Below, piece after piece: positions 44,269 to 56,275 of a DNA stretch of 64,000 bases. This DNA is from Trichuris trichiura (lineage: Eukaryota > Nematoda > Enoplea > Trichinellida > Trichuridae), in NCBI GenBank assembly GCA_037903355.1, contig JBAJFE010000009.1:496001-560000 (forward strand), given 5' to 3'. The position numbers and the translations under genes are program-made. Each line of letters starts with the position of its first letter. Position 1 is the stretch's first letter. The notes beneath the pieces are model-generated. The model ran no database searches and was not told the DNA's origin. It saw only the letters and a program-made list of their open reading frames with translations.

Positions 44269-47200
44269 CTATGGAATTTGCACATTCGCATAAACGCGAG
44301 AAAGCGAGCGAGCCTTCTCTCTCACTGTTACAGCCAATGACCTGCCCCAGTTGCGCTTTCTAAAAGTGTAGTCAATCTATTTCAGTAATCTAAGTTATTT
44401 CAAGCACTTACTTTATCGCAGCGATAATGTGCATTACTGGAACACCCGCCAGAAAAACGGCCAACGCAAATATAAACGGATACCAAGTCATATGCCAATT
44501 TTCAAATAATAATGTACGTTCTGAAATTCAGTTCTCATCATTTTGCAGGATAATATTCCAACAACATATTCTTTATTTAGCATTGCTATACAATGCTTTG
44601 TCAGGTGTAAGAATCACTCTGCTTTGTCTGCAGTCTTTAGTACTTGTGCAGGTTGTTTAATCAGCTTTATTGAATTGAAAGAATATGTAGCTCAATTGAT
44701 CGTTGCCTTTATTCGTAGTGATATAGCTACACGATAAGCATAACATACATTATTCAGTAATTTGCATGGGAAAAATGTAGCTCTTTCAAGGAGATAAAGT
44801 TGCAGTTGGTTGTGTTCATAGGTAAAATTTAAAGCTTTCAATTAATAGCTCTGACCGCGAAGCAGATTCCTACCTACATTTGCAGATACATTAATAGTGT
44901 TGTCACGTTCACTGGTAACATTTTACTGATTGCGCGTATTAATTTAACCTCACGTGCAACCTACTATCAATAAATCAGTCAGTTTAAGAAAAAGTTAATT
45001 TCTTAATGTAATATTGCAAAGAATGGCTTCTTTCCTGATCTTAAGAAGGAATAACTTGTTCCAAAAGTCGCCGTTTAAGGCAAATCAGAAAAGCTCTTAG
45101 TAAGTTTTTCGAGTACCATTCAAGCAACTGAACAATGCTTGTGTGATGAACATTTGTACTTATATTCTTATATTTTCTAATGCCCACTGTTTTTACTTTG
45201 TTTAATTTTGTCGGTTAGTTCGTTCAATCGAACGTGTCACGGAAGACTCAATTATGAATGCAGGAATACACATTATTGCGTAGTTCCTTCATAAAAAAAG
45301 AGGCAACCTACCATAGTCGCAGCGAATTCCACTGTAACGGGGGAAACATGAACATGACAAAAATGAGAAGTTGGTGTGCAGCTGAGTCATCACGCAATCT
45401 CCATTCTTACAAAACTCTCGACCTCTGGAATCGTTGCAATGGATAACTTCTACAACACTGACGTATAGAATATTAAAATGTCTGTCGCCACGAAGCTGAC
45501 CTAAAGTTATTTGACCCTCCACCGTGCCGCATGACTCATTCGTAACTTCGCAATGGTATGTTGCTTCATGCAACTCCTTTTGTAAACCGAAAATGTGCAA
45601 ACGCCCTTCCGGGAGAACTCTGTACATTCTAGTAATATATTTTTGGACTTAGAATAGCAGTTCATTGTAACATGTCGGAATGGCTTCATTTTTCTCGAAA
45701 ATCGTGTTAACTGCGCGTTAACATTTACACAGCAGGTCTTTAATCTCCAAAAAAAAGTAAAATCGTGACATTTTAATTTTCTGTGCAGGCTTCAGTACAG
45801 CTTGGTTTCTGCCAGCAGAATTGCCCAACCTTCAGCTGGTTAATGATCTGTTTTTCAGCTATTAGTAATTTAGTGTGCGACGTCAAAAGGCAATCAAAAC
45901 CCATTTAGAACAAGACATGAATTTTTGAAATCGCTACTACTTGCAGGAACTAAGCAGGTCATATAGTTTTCGTTGACTCTGTTTAAGGAGTAAGATCATC
46001 TTTTGATCTCCTATTTAGCTTACTTCCGAATAGCTGTACAGCTTGTTTAATCGGCGTTAGGAAATCACAAGAATGTAAAGCTCAAGTATACAAACGTGTT
46101 TCCATCATTTTTTTCAAAATTATTGACCTCAGAAGTGATCTTCAGCTTTACCTTTAAATCAGCGTTTATGCTAATATAAAATCACTAAAGGCTTTCAACT
46201 GTTCTCTAAGAAGTAAAATTTCAATGTGCCTCCGAATTAAATTTGCCTTGCATGAGCACGTCAGCTGTTGCTGTGAAGAAAATGGCAGAAGCTACGCTTA
46301 CCTTGGAATGCGTTAAACTTTGTTATGAATAGTTGGTTTTCACTTTATGAAAGGGTCAGATTTATTTTCCAACAAAGCGGAGTCTGTTTCCCCTAATTTC
46401 CAAAGTTTAGAAAATGAGCATGTTGGAGACGTAATACTGCGCAATGGATGCATAGGTTTTCATGCTTATATACGGAAACAACTTGCCTATTATTTTGGGA
46501 TTAAACTTGTCCCATCGTCAGCATGTAACTAAATTTATGAGATCCCGAAAGCCACATTCTTTAGTTTGGCGTTGAATAAGCGCCCTCTTTCGGTAAGCAA
46601 GCGTGAAAACCAGTATTCTACGGAAATGGGCAAAAGCTTCAGCAGTCCTTATTCTAGTCCACTGAAGACCGTGACTGAGAGTGGACAACGCTTCTAAGAG
46701 TTTTCTCTTTTTAAGGATTTTATACTGTGCGCATTTCGTTAAGCCTGAAAATTGTACTGACTGACGTCCATCCATTTAGGTCAATTCCATCTGACTCAGA
46801 GGTATCATTGACTCATTTGAAAGCAATACGTCATAAGGGGAAGAATCAGCTAATAGTTTAGCGTTGTGGCATAAAGCGTTGGGCTTACAAGCTCTTAATT
46901 GTCTATTAGATTGTTTCCTGCTTTTATAGTTTACATACGCGTGAGCAAATATGTCTTTTACTTGAAGCAGTCTCTGGATGATGAAAGAAATTGAACCAGA
47001 AGGAATAGATTATTTATTTCTATGATTGCCCTTTGCCCACATTTGCGTTAAGCAATATTTTGTCTAATAAACGGAGGTTTTGGACTACAATTTTTTCTAA
47101 CTGACGTAACTTAAGGAAGAACGAACATTGGGTCTTATTAATTGTTACAAACGTTGTCTATTAGGTAAATTGGTTAAACGAGGACAACGGCCTAACCAGG

Positions 47201-47527
47201 CGGACCGGATAGAACTTATGGGCATTTAAAAGTGTCAGAAACATTTTATAATGCTTACGGAAAGTGTTTGTGGAAACCTTCTGGACCTAATTTCTTCAGG
47301 CCTTCCTCCTGTAATTTGTACCATCGAACTGCGTACTCGAACGAGCCTGATCGGATCAGTTTCGCAAATTCTTTGTACGCGGGACATTGAAGTATAACTT
47401 GATGTCCAACAGGAGCGTAAAGTTTCGTTGAGTTCTTAGAAAGAGGAATACTTCGGTCGATACAGTCGATGGTTTCGCAATTAACCAAGTTTAGCGTAAC
47501 TCCTGCTGAGATGAGCCACAGTAACAT
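44269..47527 (-). CDS. Ig-EGF-transmembrane protein, neuregulin/Vein-like EGF-receptor ligand candidate, 261 aa
   Basis: Four exons: 47259-47527, 45312-45628, 44412-44520 and 44269-44359. Donors are GTAAGC, GTAGGT and GTAAGT, acceptors are ACTAG, TTTCAG and TTTTAG, and all three joins keep phase. The product is 261 aa. Residues 1-17 are a signal peptide (MLLWLISAGVTLNLVNC). Residues about 37-135 form one Ig domain (C48 in VILQC, W69 in VRWYK, C116 in EATYHC). Residues 154-193 form one EGF domain (C154, C163, C168, C182, C184, C193; spacing 8-4-13-1-8), with neuregulin-like EFCKNGDC and PRYSGIRC. Residues about 208-231 are a transmembrane helix, followed by a basic 30-residue cytoplasmic tail. 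EGF directly before a single membrane span, plus the 13-1-8 spacing, is typical of membrane-tethered ErbB ligands that are shed. It could instead be an adhesion protein. Confidence 0.8.
46491..46524 (-). ncRNA. Degenerate hammerhead-like motif in intron
   Basis: Minus strand CTGACGA, T, GGGA..TCCC, AAAA. The core is kept but the GAAA box is changed. It lies in intron 1 of the Ig-EGF gene. Confidence 0.4.
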
Positions 47528-48704
47528 GATGTACGCTTATACCATTATTTTTTCACGAGAGTTTACGTTGTTTTTTTTCTTAGTTTAAACTTAGGTCAGT
47601 GTTATTGAATTAATTAGGTTAAATTTCTACGCTTGGCCTTGGGCCCACGTTGCTTTTCTTGCAATCATAGTTTAATTTTACATTTTAAATAATGGGCCCT
47701 TATGATTTTAAACACTGGGCAGTGCGATTAAGATTATATTACCTGTAGCTTCTTCGCGAACTCGAAGTACGCTACGGTATCTGTTGTTCCACGGATGTTA
47801 TGGAAGTGCTCCAGTACGGTTCTGATATTAAAAATTTATATTAGTCTTGTTTAGTTACTTCAGCCGGACTAATTGCTCCGAACGGGGGGTTGCGTAAGAT
47901 ACTTCAGTTCACAATTCCTTTTTCTTAAGAAGTAGAATACAACGACTCGACGCGTTCCATCTAGCCGACATGATGAATTAGTGAAGACCGAATTTACAGC
48001 AGGTTTTTGCAAAGCTAACCGGTGGACCCTCTCTCTTTTGTGAGGAAGACGCTCATCATTCCTGCCCTAATTTGGCGGTTTCACGTTCCTTCTGATCTTG
48101 AAGGGGCATCAGTAATCTGTTGCATCGCCATTTCTTTGCGCAAATTGTTTGCAACGCTGCGTAGGTGGCTTTGCAAAGCGGAACGAATGGCCTTATTGCT
48201 TCACCTTTCAAGGAGGCTCAAATAAATAGTTGCTTCTTTGAGGGAATTCATACGCATTATAAAAAACTCTTTTCTAGAGGTGAAAACGTTTAAGCTTCTG
48301 AAACCCCTGAATGCCACAGCAAAAGACACTCCCATAAACACGGTTTCCTGAAGGTGATTACTGATAATTGCGGAAATGTAGGTAGCGGGTTACAGTTGCT
48401 AATAGGGTGTGTCGATTTAAAAACAGGCAATATATGACGGCAACTTACGTTCTGGCCTAAATTATTTGTTCCTTCCCATCCGCAGGTGTCTTGCGTCTCT
48501 GTCAACCTTTTCTCTGATTAATCTGTTACTTAGAAGAGTACGTTATTGTGAGGGATGAGGTGGGAGTGGACAGTGGTCTTTCTCCAATGCTTACTGATCA
48601 ATAGAATTGCACACTGCCGTCCGGTGAATTCTTTATTGCAAATTGATCTTGAAAAATGTACGTTCTTTCCTTAAGGATGGATGTATGTCTCTTTTATTGT
48701 TTAG
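47528..48704. other. Region between divergent genes
   Basis: Lies between the starts of the minus-strand Ig-EGF gene and the plus-strand ShKT gene, so it should hold both promoters and the unlocated first exon of the ShKT gene. No core promoter motif can be fixed by eye. Confidence 0.4.
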
Positions 48705-51700
48705 GTTTTCCACCGGAAGGACGAACTTGGAAACGGCCAGATCCGGTTTCGTGTGGGGCCGAACAATGTAAATTTCCCATGTTTTGCGCGGTCAGTTTAG
48801 ATAACGATGATGATATGGAATGCAGCAGAGGTTCACTGCGTAGCACCATATTCTGCACCTGAAGTCTGCATTTTAGTCACCGACGCTTGCCTGACAATAA
48901 TACCCATTAACACTTTACTTGAGAAAATTGAAGAAAAAGTTAGTCCAAAGGAAAAGATTTTGCTTTTCAAAAAGAAGAAAACTATGAAAAATGCAAATCC
49001 GCGTCAGAAACCTGTGACTGTTTTGGCGGATAGTAGTTCCCCCTCAGAAAAAGAGATATCAGTTGGAAATACTTCCGTATTAGATCATTTACCCGTCACT
49101 ACAGATCCGTCTTCTCAGCAAGCAAGAAAATATTCCGATGGTATGAATATACTTTTTCTTCCCAATTGCAAGACTTGTAAGGCAGAAATACGCTTTCATT
49201 GTTTCTTCCTGCTGGAAATCATTTCATTTATTTACTCTTCTTTTCCGGTTTCACCTATTTGGTCACGAAATATCAACGCTTTGCGAGCTGACTTGATTGA
49301 AGTGTTTATCTTTCTTAATGCGAGATAGGTTAATGAGTTCCGGTTTGATTAATCATAATACATGTCTTAAAAGGTTGAAATCCTAATCACAGAGAATTGA
49401 GCACCGCATATTCTGACCACTGTTTATTTTTTATTTGAGTCATCATTGTTGACAGAACAAAGTTGCTTGAAGTATTAGTTATTAATTTGCCTGCTTTGTT
49501 AAGGTGTTCTAAAACATTACCTTAGACAATAAGAAAGCTCACAAGTTATTGTACCTGTTCGGCAGACAGACTGGTCATATTACATCTACTTGCTTTAAGC
49601 AGGTTTCAAGACTAATGCTTTCGCCTGTTAGCGACTTTATTAGCGATTGCGAAGAAAAAGTTGAAATTTAAACTTTTTGTACAATTATTGCCTTTAGATA
49701 TGTAAGGCGCAGTTATTAAAGATATTTATCATGGATATGCATAACTGTTGGCAGCGACTTCAGAGGTTCGCTTTGCAGACAGTACCTTGGACAATAGTCT
49801 TCCAGTTTGCCTCTAGTGGAGTTGCTAGTTCAGAAACGTTAAAATTGTGCCTCACTGAGAAAGTGAGCACGTTACCAGCTGTGCAGCATTAAATCTGCTT
49901 TCCCTTTATTGCGTTTCATTTTATTCATAGATACGTTGTGTGCACTAGGTCGTTTTTGCGTAATTGAATCTTCCTTTATGCTTTCTTATTTCAATCCTGT
50001 ACTTGTTTCCGCGTAGTCCATGGTATCACACATTCAAATTTCAAAGTTCCTCTATCATTATGAGCTCCTTTCTATGGTGAATTCTTCATCCGTAATTGCC
50101 TGCAAGTATTCCTGGCTGTGCTTTTAAGGTTGCCCTACTCTGAATGAGAAGTTCTAACATCATGACAGTATTTAAGCGCAGTGTGACTTGGCGCGCTTGT
50201 TGATGCATTCCTATACGTTTTTTGGAGACTGAAAAGCACTTCATCTCGCTCCGTGTGAAAGAATGTTTCATTTAAGGCGATAAAGTCTGCAAAATCAAAA
50301 ATTGTGTTTCCGGTGCAGTAGGTTAGAACAACGTGTATTACACTTATGTATCACCAGCTGGATTAGGCTTTTTTAGTCAGAGAACTTTAGCATGGCTGGT
50401 GTATTTTTCAGAAACTTTAATTCTTATCGAAACTTTTTGCAGGTAAGATGACCTTAATTGGAAAAATTCTTGTACTGTTTTTCTCCCGAAAATAATCAGT
50501 CCAAAATCAGTTTAATTGAAATTGCATTTTTAGTTCATATTTGGCTGCCCTCGTTTTACTCTTTTTGTTCAGCCTTGTGCAATTGATTTGGCCTTTTGAA
50601 ATGTTTACTTTTCTTTAAAATAGCCGGCAGATTGTGTGCGACTTTCTTGCTGACCTTCACTTTTGGCATAGACATTGTGTTTAGCACGTATCTTGTACGA
50701 ATCTTATGTCTAAAACATGCACCCGTTTTTCTGCTTACATTTCAACGCGCAGTGAATTGTCTGCCACGTTTCCTGGCTACTTCATTTTGATGGAGATTGT
50801 ACATGTGAACGTGACATGAGTTGATGGATGAGTACATTTGCTAAGGCAAGTTCTGATTACGTTTTTTCATAGCTTCACTGACTGCGGGAACCCATTGCAT
50901 AAGATGGTAACTGAAGCTGTATTACTGCAAACATCAATGTCCTATGCCATACTATTAACCTTAAATTCTGTATATACTGTGCCAAGTTTGTAGACGAGCT
51001 TGAGCAGCATATATAATAAGCAGAGTGTATGAGTACGACGCGTTCAGGACGTGATCATCAGCCTTGCTTTAATTCTGCTATTCTACCACAGGTCCAGACA
51101 TGCTAGTAATAAACGACACTACGACCAACATTCCGAACGGCATGTTGAATAACGTGGTTAGCGAAGATAATGATTTATCCCGTGAAATAATGGACGCAGA
51201 GGTTTTGAAACCACATGAAACAGTCAACATTAGTAATGAAGGAAGTGATATTGGTGAAACTACACTCGATGAAGGGTCAGGACAAATGGAATTTGTTGGT
51301 GGGCCAAGTGTAGGTTCAGCCCCAAATACTGAAGAGGTAAATGCTGAAGTCAGCGCGAATGAAGAGCAGCTAGTTGCATTAACTACAAGGAGGGCAGAAA
51401 CGGATACTTCTGTAGGTACCGCTTCTTCAAATAGCTTTCATTCCGCATTGTCTTCAAATAATGATGAAAAGAATGTAAGACTAACCACACTGCTACCAAG
51501 ACCAACAGATTCGGCTACTCAGTCGACTAAAAACAATGTAGGTGTGCCAAAGTTAGAGCATTGTTTAGACGGAGCTGCATTTTGTCCATTTTGGGCAATG
51601 ATGGGTGAGTGTGACCGAAATCCGTTCTGGATGAAGCCAAACTGTCAAAGATCTTGCCGCAGCTGCGGTATGACCGTTGCTGATGTGGACAAGATTGATT

Positions 51701-52259
51701 CGCCAGGTAAGTATACCTCTGTAGCTCGCCAGCTTTGCTTGTGTGAGAATTTAATGCAACGGAAGTTCAAAGTTAGCTAATGGTGACATGCCCTACTTCT
51801 TGCCACGTCATAACTTCATTTATACGCGTATATGAACATGTGATGTTGCACAGATTATTAAGGTAGATGATGTGTCTACGTGTGTACACAGTTTTGCTCA
51901 GGTAAACTAAGTCCTTACGCCAAACGCGCTGGCGTTCGTATCATTCTTCCGGTTACAGGAAAGGTTTTGATTTAAAAAAAAACCTTTTTTAAAAAACTCG
52001 ACGACCTGCTTTTAAATTTTTAAAGTCATGCTTTGCCGCTCAAACGTTCTCCTCGATTAACGCTTTCATTTCGCTTCAGTATTCACGGTTCAGCTTTTAA
52101 TCTGCGATGCCCCAGCTAACATCTTTAACTGCTTCAGGATGTCAGAACAGTCATGAGTTATGCCAGTTTTGGAAAAGCCTCAATGAATGTGAGAAGAATT
52201 ACGTCTGGATGAGCGTTCATTGTCCAGCCTCTTGTAATACCTGTCCTCCGAAAATCTAA
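48705..52259 (+). CDS. Secreted six-cysteine/double ShKT protein (5' end not located)
   Basis: Exons 48705-48830, 48877-49140, 51092-51706 and 52138-52259. Introns are 46, 1951 and 431 nt, all in phase. Exons 1-2 code a six-cysteine module: ..FPPEGRTWKRPDPVSC, GAEQC, KFPMFC, then C after 11 residues and C after 6 more. A basic patch (LLFKKKKTMKNANPRQKP) and a long acidic Ser/Thr-rich linker follow. ShKT domain 1 (CLDGAAFCPFWAMMGECDRN..CQRSCRSC) closes exon 3. ShKT domain 2 (CQNSHELCQFWKSLNECEKN..CPASCNTC) fills exon 4, which stops at 52257. ShKT domains are found in nematode secreted proteins, astacins and channel-blocking peptides. The start is missing: a good acceptor precedes FPPEG, and by the paralogue at 56276-58359 a signal-peptide exon ending in T should lie upstream. 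A read-through frame from ATG 48656 is the alternative. The 46-nt intron has a weak donor (GTTCAC). Confidence 0.75.
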
Positions 52260-52463
52260 CTTACCGCTTCTGCGAATTGGCTTTTCCGGGTTAAGCCTTT
52301 TGAAAGATGAGCTACAGTTAGAAGCAAATTTTGGAGTTCACTGATGCTATGTCACCTACATCTAAAGTTCTGCCCAGATTGTGGCAGTAGAATATAACAA
52401 TAATAAAATAATTATTAAGCCCAATTTTTTCTTTTAGTTCCATTGTTACTTGTTATGCTGCAG

Positions 52464-52615
52464 ACTCAATGATGGCGGAGGTACTGCAAGATGTTCTGTT
52501 GCAGCTGTCCTTAATGCAAAAGAAAAATGTAAAGTTAACGGAGCTCATGTTCCGCTGCATTCCCGATTACTATTACGGACAGCAGTTGTCGTCATCAAAT
52601 GTGGATGATCGTTGA
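52464..52615 (+). CDS. Possible alternative terminal exon or small protein
   Basis: After a good acceptor (TGTTATGCTGCAG) there are 49 open codons to TGA, starting SMMAEVLQDVLLQLSLMQKK. They include a helix-like Leu/Gln-rich part, one Cys and DYYYGQQ. Its 2-nt leading phase matches the donor at 51707, so it could replace the second ShKT exon. It could also be a 48-aa single-exon protein from the Met codon at 52469. Family unknown. Confidence 0.3.
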
Positions 52616-54699
52616 GCCATTGTTAGCATAGTATCCCCATGACGGCAAACTTTCTTATATTTACGATATTGTAACCAGAAGTGATGTATTGATGTTTTTT
52701 ATGAAGTTGCTTAAAATGAAGCGCTATGTACTTTTATGTGGTTATTTGGAATACAAGACGCTAATTAACGGTATAAGGATGTTAAGAATTAACGCTTTAG
52801 CATAAATGACTATGGGACTTAGGATATTTTTTAAGGCCAGTGGCTGTAACGTCAACTAGTGAAACAGAAACGCTCATTAACGATACCCAGAAATTGAGAA
52901 ATTTTTAACTCCTAAAGTAACGTTTGCTATGTAGACAGGTGAGAAAATCGGGTATTAAAAGGTTGAAAATACTCTGGATCAATATCTGAGTGGCTGTGCT
53001 GAAAGAAACTGGTGTAACATGGTAGAAGTATGTTAAATGAAGAAGCAAAAAATGTGTAGAAAAAATGTATGCAACAATGTTCTTTAAGGAGCGCAGCATC
53101 TGGAGCAGCAAAGAATGGGATAATGGAGCCTGTGCGTGAACAGCTTAAGGCTTAGAATTTGCCCACCAGAAGGAAGCGATAATGCTACTGTTGAAGTTGA
53201 CGAAGATTTAAGGTGGAAGTAATCTTTGGTTACTACATATTCTTTCGGTCATTCTGCAGCTTTTTGCTCAGATATTGAATCTGTTAAACTGAGTATTATT
53301 AAGTAACATTATCCTTCTTTGCTAAGATAGTGAAATTATTTCTCCGTAAAACGTGTAGCACTCTCCGCTTATTATTTCGTAGGTGCAAGTACTTTCTTGA
53401 AATGTTCGACTTACACGTAAACGAAGGAATCATGGAGAGTGGGTAACAGTAATTTTAGCTATTATAGCAGTACTAAATAGAAATGCAGACGTTATCATTT
53501 GAGTTTATGAAACTCGCTAATGATAATAAGCAACTACAGCATTTACAATTTTCTGTACTTGAAAAGATAAATTCAGCGTGTTGATAAGCGGAGTATGCTG
53601 CTCAAATATTAGCAATGTGCGCTAGTAAGCTCACCTTAGGATTTTTTTGTTGCCGTTATAGCATTATCACTAACTTCACTCTCATGAGAACATAGTCGCT
53701 TTGTCTGGAAAAATTCTTCAATCGTGGAAGACTGCCTGAACACTGATAACTTTTTTAGCTACACAACGACTTCAGGGTCAACTTGTTACGGGCGTTTGCT
53801 ACTTTTCCTTATTATTTCAAATGTTTCAAACAGCTCTTCAGACACGTCGACAAGATTCACATTTGGCTCACGCGAAGAGATTTCCAGTAGACGAAGAAGC
53901 ATTATTGCTCCAAATAGTATGACAGCATAATTGTGAACTGAACCGATAGTCCTTGTTCAACCTAGCGACCGCACGGCCCTCTTTTGCCATCAAAATTGAT
54001 TGCTCAAAGAATGGCTACCAGTGCAGTGGCTTCCACGGGACCCAATTGCTGTCCAGTAAGGTCGTCGTAAAGTGCAGACGTTCCTAGTCAACGAAATGTA
54101 TAAGAACAATTACAGGAACAATTTCGTGCTGGCAGCATTCCCATTACTGTGGGGTAGATGTTTTGATTTTTTGAATCTACTCACTGCTGTTTGAAAGGAA
54201 ATAAGAATTAAAATATAAAATAACAGGAACTTTTTTGGACAAATTACTATAACCACTGCGTGATGCAAGAACAGCCTTCAAACTTTGTCTTTTTTGTCTA
54301 TAACAAGTTTCAAGGTTGCGAGGAGTACCTGCCAGGATATTTTCTCAAAGTTTCTTTTAACATAGTACTAAAGGTGTCACTCATAATGATTGAACGTTAG
54401 GCTAACTCAGGTTTCAGGAATTGAGCGCTACCAGAAAAGTCTTTACTTTGGTCCTTTCAGAAGCATATATCTTTTAGAAGCAACGCTTGATAACGTTTGG
54501 CTAGGTCAACAACGCATCGCGGCAAGGAAGTAAACAGTATTTTTTATTTGATAAATATCACTTTAAATAAAGAAGCATAATAATAGATCTTCAGATTCAC
54601 GGGTTTGGCCTGTTGGATGTATCTGTAAGTAAACTTCAAAATGCCCTACCGACGGATGGATGAGCAAATTGTAAGAGAAAATACGGAACAATGTGTATA
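52616..54699. other. Intergenic between convergent ShKT genes, first part
   Basis: No gene that I can support. Minus-strand frames near 53786-53937 and 54020-54105 read well in places but gave no recognisable domain. 54642-54665 is the minus-strand form of the GCTCATCCATCC..GGTAGGGCA block shared with 6727 and 25506. Confidence 0.4.
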
Positions 54700-54738
54700 C
54701 CGTACGTTTCAGAACTGCTCGTGTCCCGTCGTCAGCAG
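54700..54738 (-). ncRNA. Hammerhead ribozyme-like motif
   Basis: Minus strand: CTG, CTGACGA, C, GGGAC-ACGAGCA-GTTCT, GAAACGTA, CGG. Here the box is GAAACGT, the exact form described for minimal hammerheads of Penelope-like elements. Stem II pairs with G-U wobbles, and stem I with one G-U. Confidence 0.65.
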
Positions 54739-54764
54739 TGTTGGGAGCTCCCCACTTTCGAAGC

Positions 54765-54850
<86 letters not shown>
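54765..54850. repeat. (AAT)n microsatellite, about 28 units
   Basis: 86 nt of uninterrupted AAT/ATA repeats. It separates two hammerhead motifs on the same strand and probably began as the simple-sequence tail of one of these elements. Confidence 0.95.
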
Positions 54851-54851
<1 letters not shown>

Positions 54852-54908
54852 TCTGAAGCTGCTTTTATGGGATATGTCCCGTTGAAACAGGCAAGAAAAT
54901 TATTTCCC

Positions 54909-54947
54909 TCCGGAGTCTTCAGGTCTGCTCGTGACCCGTCCCATGCG
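54909..54947 (-). ncRNA. Degenerate hammerhead-like motif
   Basis: Minus strand CCG, CATGGGA, C, GGGTC-ACGAGCA-GACCT, GAAGACTC, CGG. The stems are intact, but core and GAAA box are mutated. TGTCCCGTTGA lies close by at about 54877, as in the Penelope-like ends. Confidence 0.5.
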
Positions 54948-56275
54948 GTCTATCAACCAGGAAGTCCATGTTTAATGGAAATCTTTGTCAGCTACAAGTC
55001 AGCAAGAAGAAATGCAAGATATTTGCCCTCTCCCACTTTAAACTACACTTCTCTCCGATAGCTGCGTTTACTTCGACGGCCTTATTTGTGTTGCACGCTT
55101 ATGATGGACCATGGTTTGCTCTGAAAGATACGTCGAACCAAAAGCTTCCTAATGATTAGGTCATGACTGTCACCGGAAATGCAATCAGAAAAGTAAATGA
55201 TTAAAAACAGTGCAGAAAAGTACATACCGCTACTAAACCCAACTTTAAAAAGAGCGTATAGAGTTTTCATAGACACCCAACAACAGCTCGGTGGACATCA
55301 GATTGCAAGCTGAAAGTTTTCGTAATTGCATTTATGCCTTTTCGTCTCTGCATGTCTTTCTTTTCCTCATGGAATTATTGCTGATTTATTGTTTTTCGCT
55401 TTGCGCTTCTGCACCCCGTTTCCCGTCGAAATTTCTTATCGCCCATCCCAATCCCTTAAATGCTTTAAGCTACTTTCCTTTCTTCTTTTATCAATTATTA
55501 ATTTACATTTGCACCTTTTAACAATTAATTTTTTCTTTAAGCTTAAAGTTTTACACCGCCCTCAACCCATATAACATTTTTGAAACGGACTGTGACCCTT
55601 GCTCAAAGCGAATAATGATAATAAATGTTGCGTGTTTGAATACTCTTTTTTTGCTGAAATTTTCAGATAGACCTCTAGTAAAGCACAGAATCTGTAGGCT
55701 GAGCGGTCTTAGCTTCCAACTAGGCAGGCTATGGAAAAGTTGGGCTGCGTCTGTGAAATAAATGCTTAATTACGCTGGCCAGTTCGCACTTGCTGGCCTT
55801 GACACGTTTATATTTGCTATGCGAGATATTATGAGTGAAATAAAAAATGACGTTGAGCCGATGGTGCCAGGTTAAGCTGCAGCTTACCCTTGGCATCATC
55901 GGTTTATTTTCTTAATGAAGTTGACTAGTTTTACGAAGCCACGAAAGTGTTATGGGAAAATACAATGTTTTTCCGGCACGAGAAGTCGGAAACAAACAAC
56001 AACCATAAATTCCCAAGACTTCTTTCTAACATGCTAAACCTGCAAGTGGATTTAGCTGTTCAGTTAGTTATGAGGAGACTTATAAACAGTTTGCACGTAG
56101 AGATAATGGTAGCTGATCAGAGCTGAAGGGAAGGTAGAGTTGAACAACGGTAATTTACTTGATAAGTTTTGTTTAACAGGTTGTAGCAGCTTCACTGATT
56201 AGGCGCGAAGGCAGGTGTTGCTGTTTTCTCGTAATTCCAAACGCGGCCATGTGTATATTGCTTGTTTTCCATGCT
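54948..56275. other. Intergenic between convergent ShKT genes, second part
   Basis: Pyrimidine-rich and AT-rich DNA (55.3-55.6 kb) with no supported gene. It is the 3' flank of the minus-strand ShKT gene. Confidence 0.45.

Noticed and set aside
48656..48704. ATG at 48656 as the start of the plus-strand ShKT gene
   Set aside because: The region right before FPPEG looks like an intron 3' end, and the paralogue has its signal peptide on a separate exon. Kept only as an alternative.
51707..51780. Continuation of the ShKT frame beyond 51706
   Set aside because: A GTAAGT donor in phase with the second ShKT exon ends the exon. The extra 24 residues are read-through into the intron.
53786..53937. 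Minus-strand frame HNYAVILFGAIMLLRLLE.. with a possible upstream exon at about 54020-54105, briefly considered as a nuclear-receptor ligand-binding domain
   Set aside because: The exon phases fit only in a frame that does not look like the domain, and the similarity was too vague to claim.
54693..55061. Open frames rich in Ile or Asn through the microsatellite
   Set aside because: They are translations of the (AAT)n repeat and flanking hammerhead elements, not proteins.
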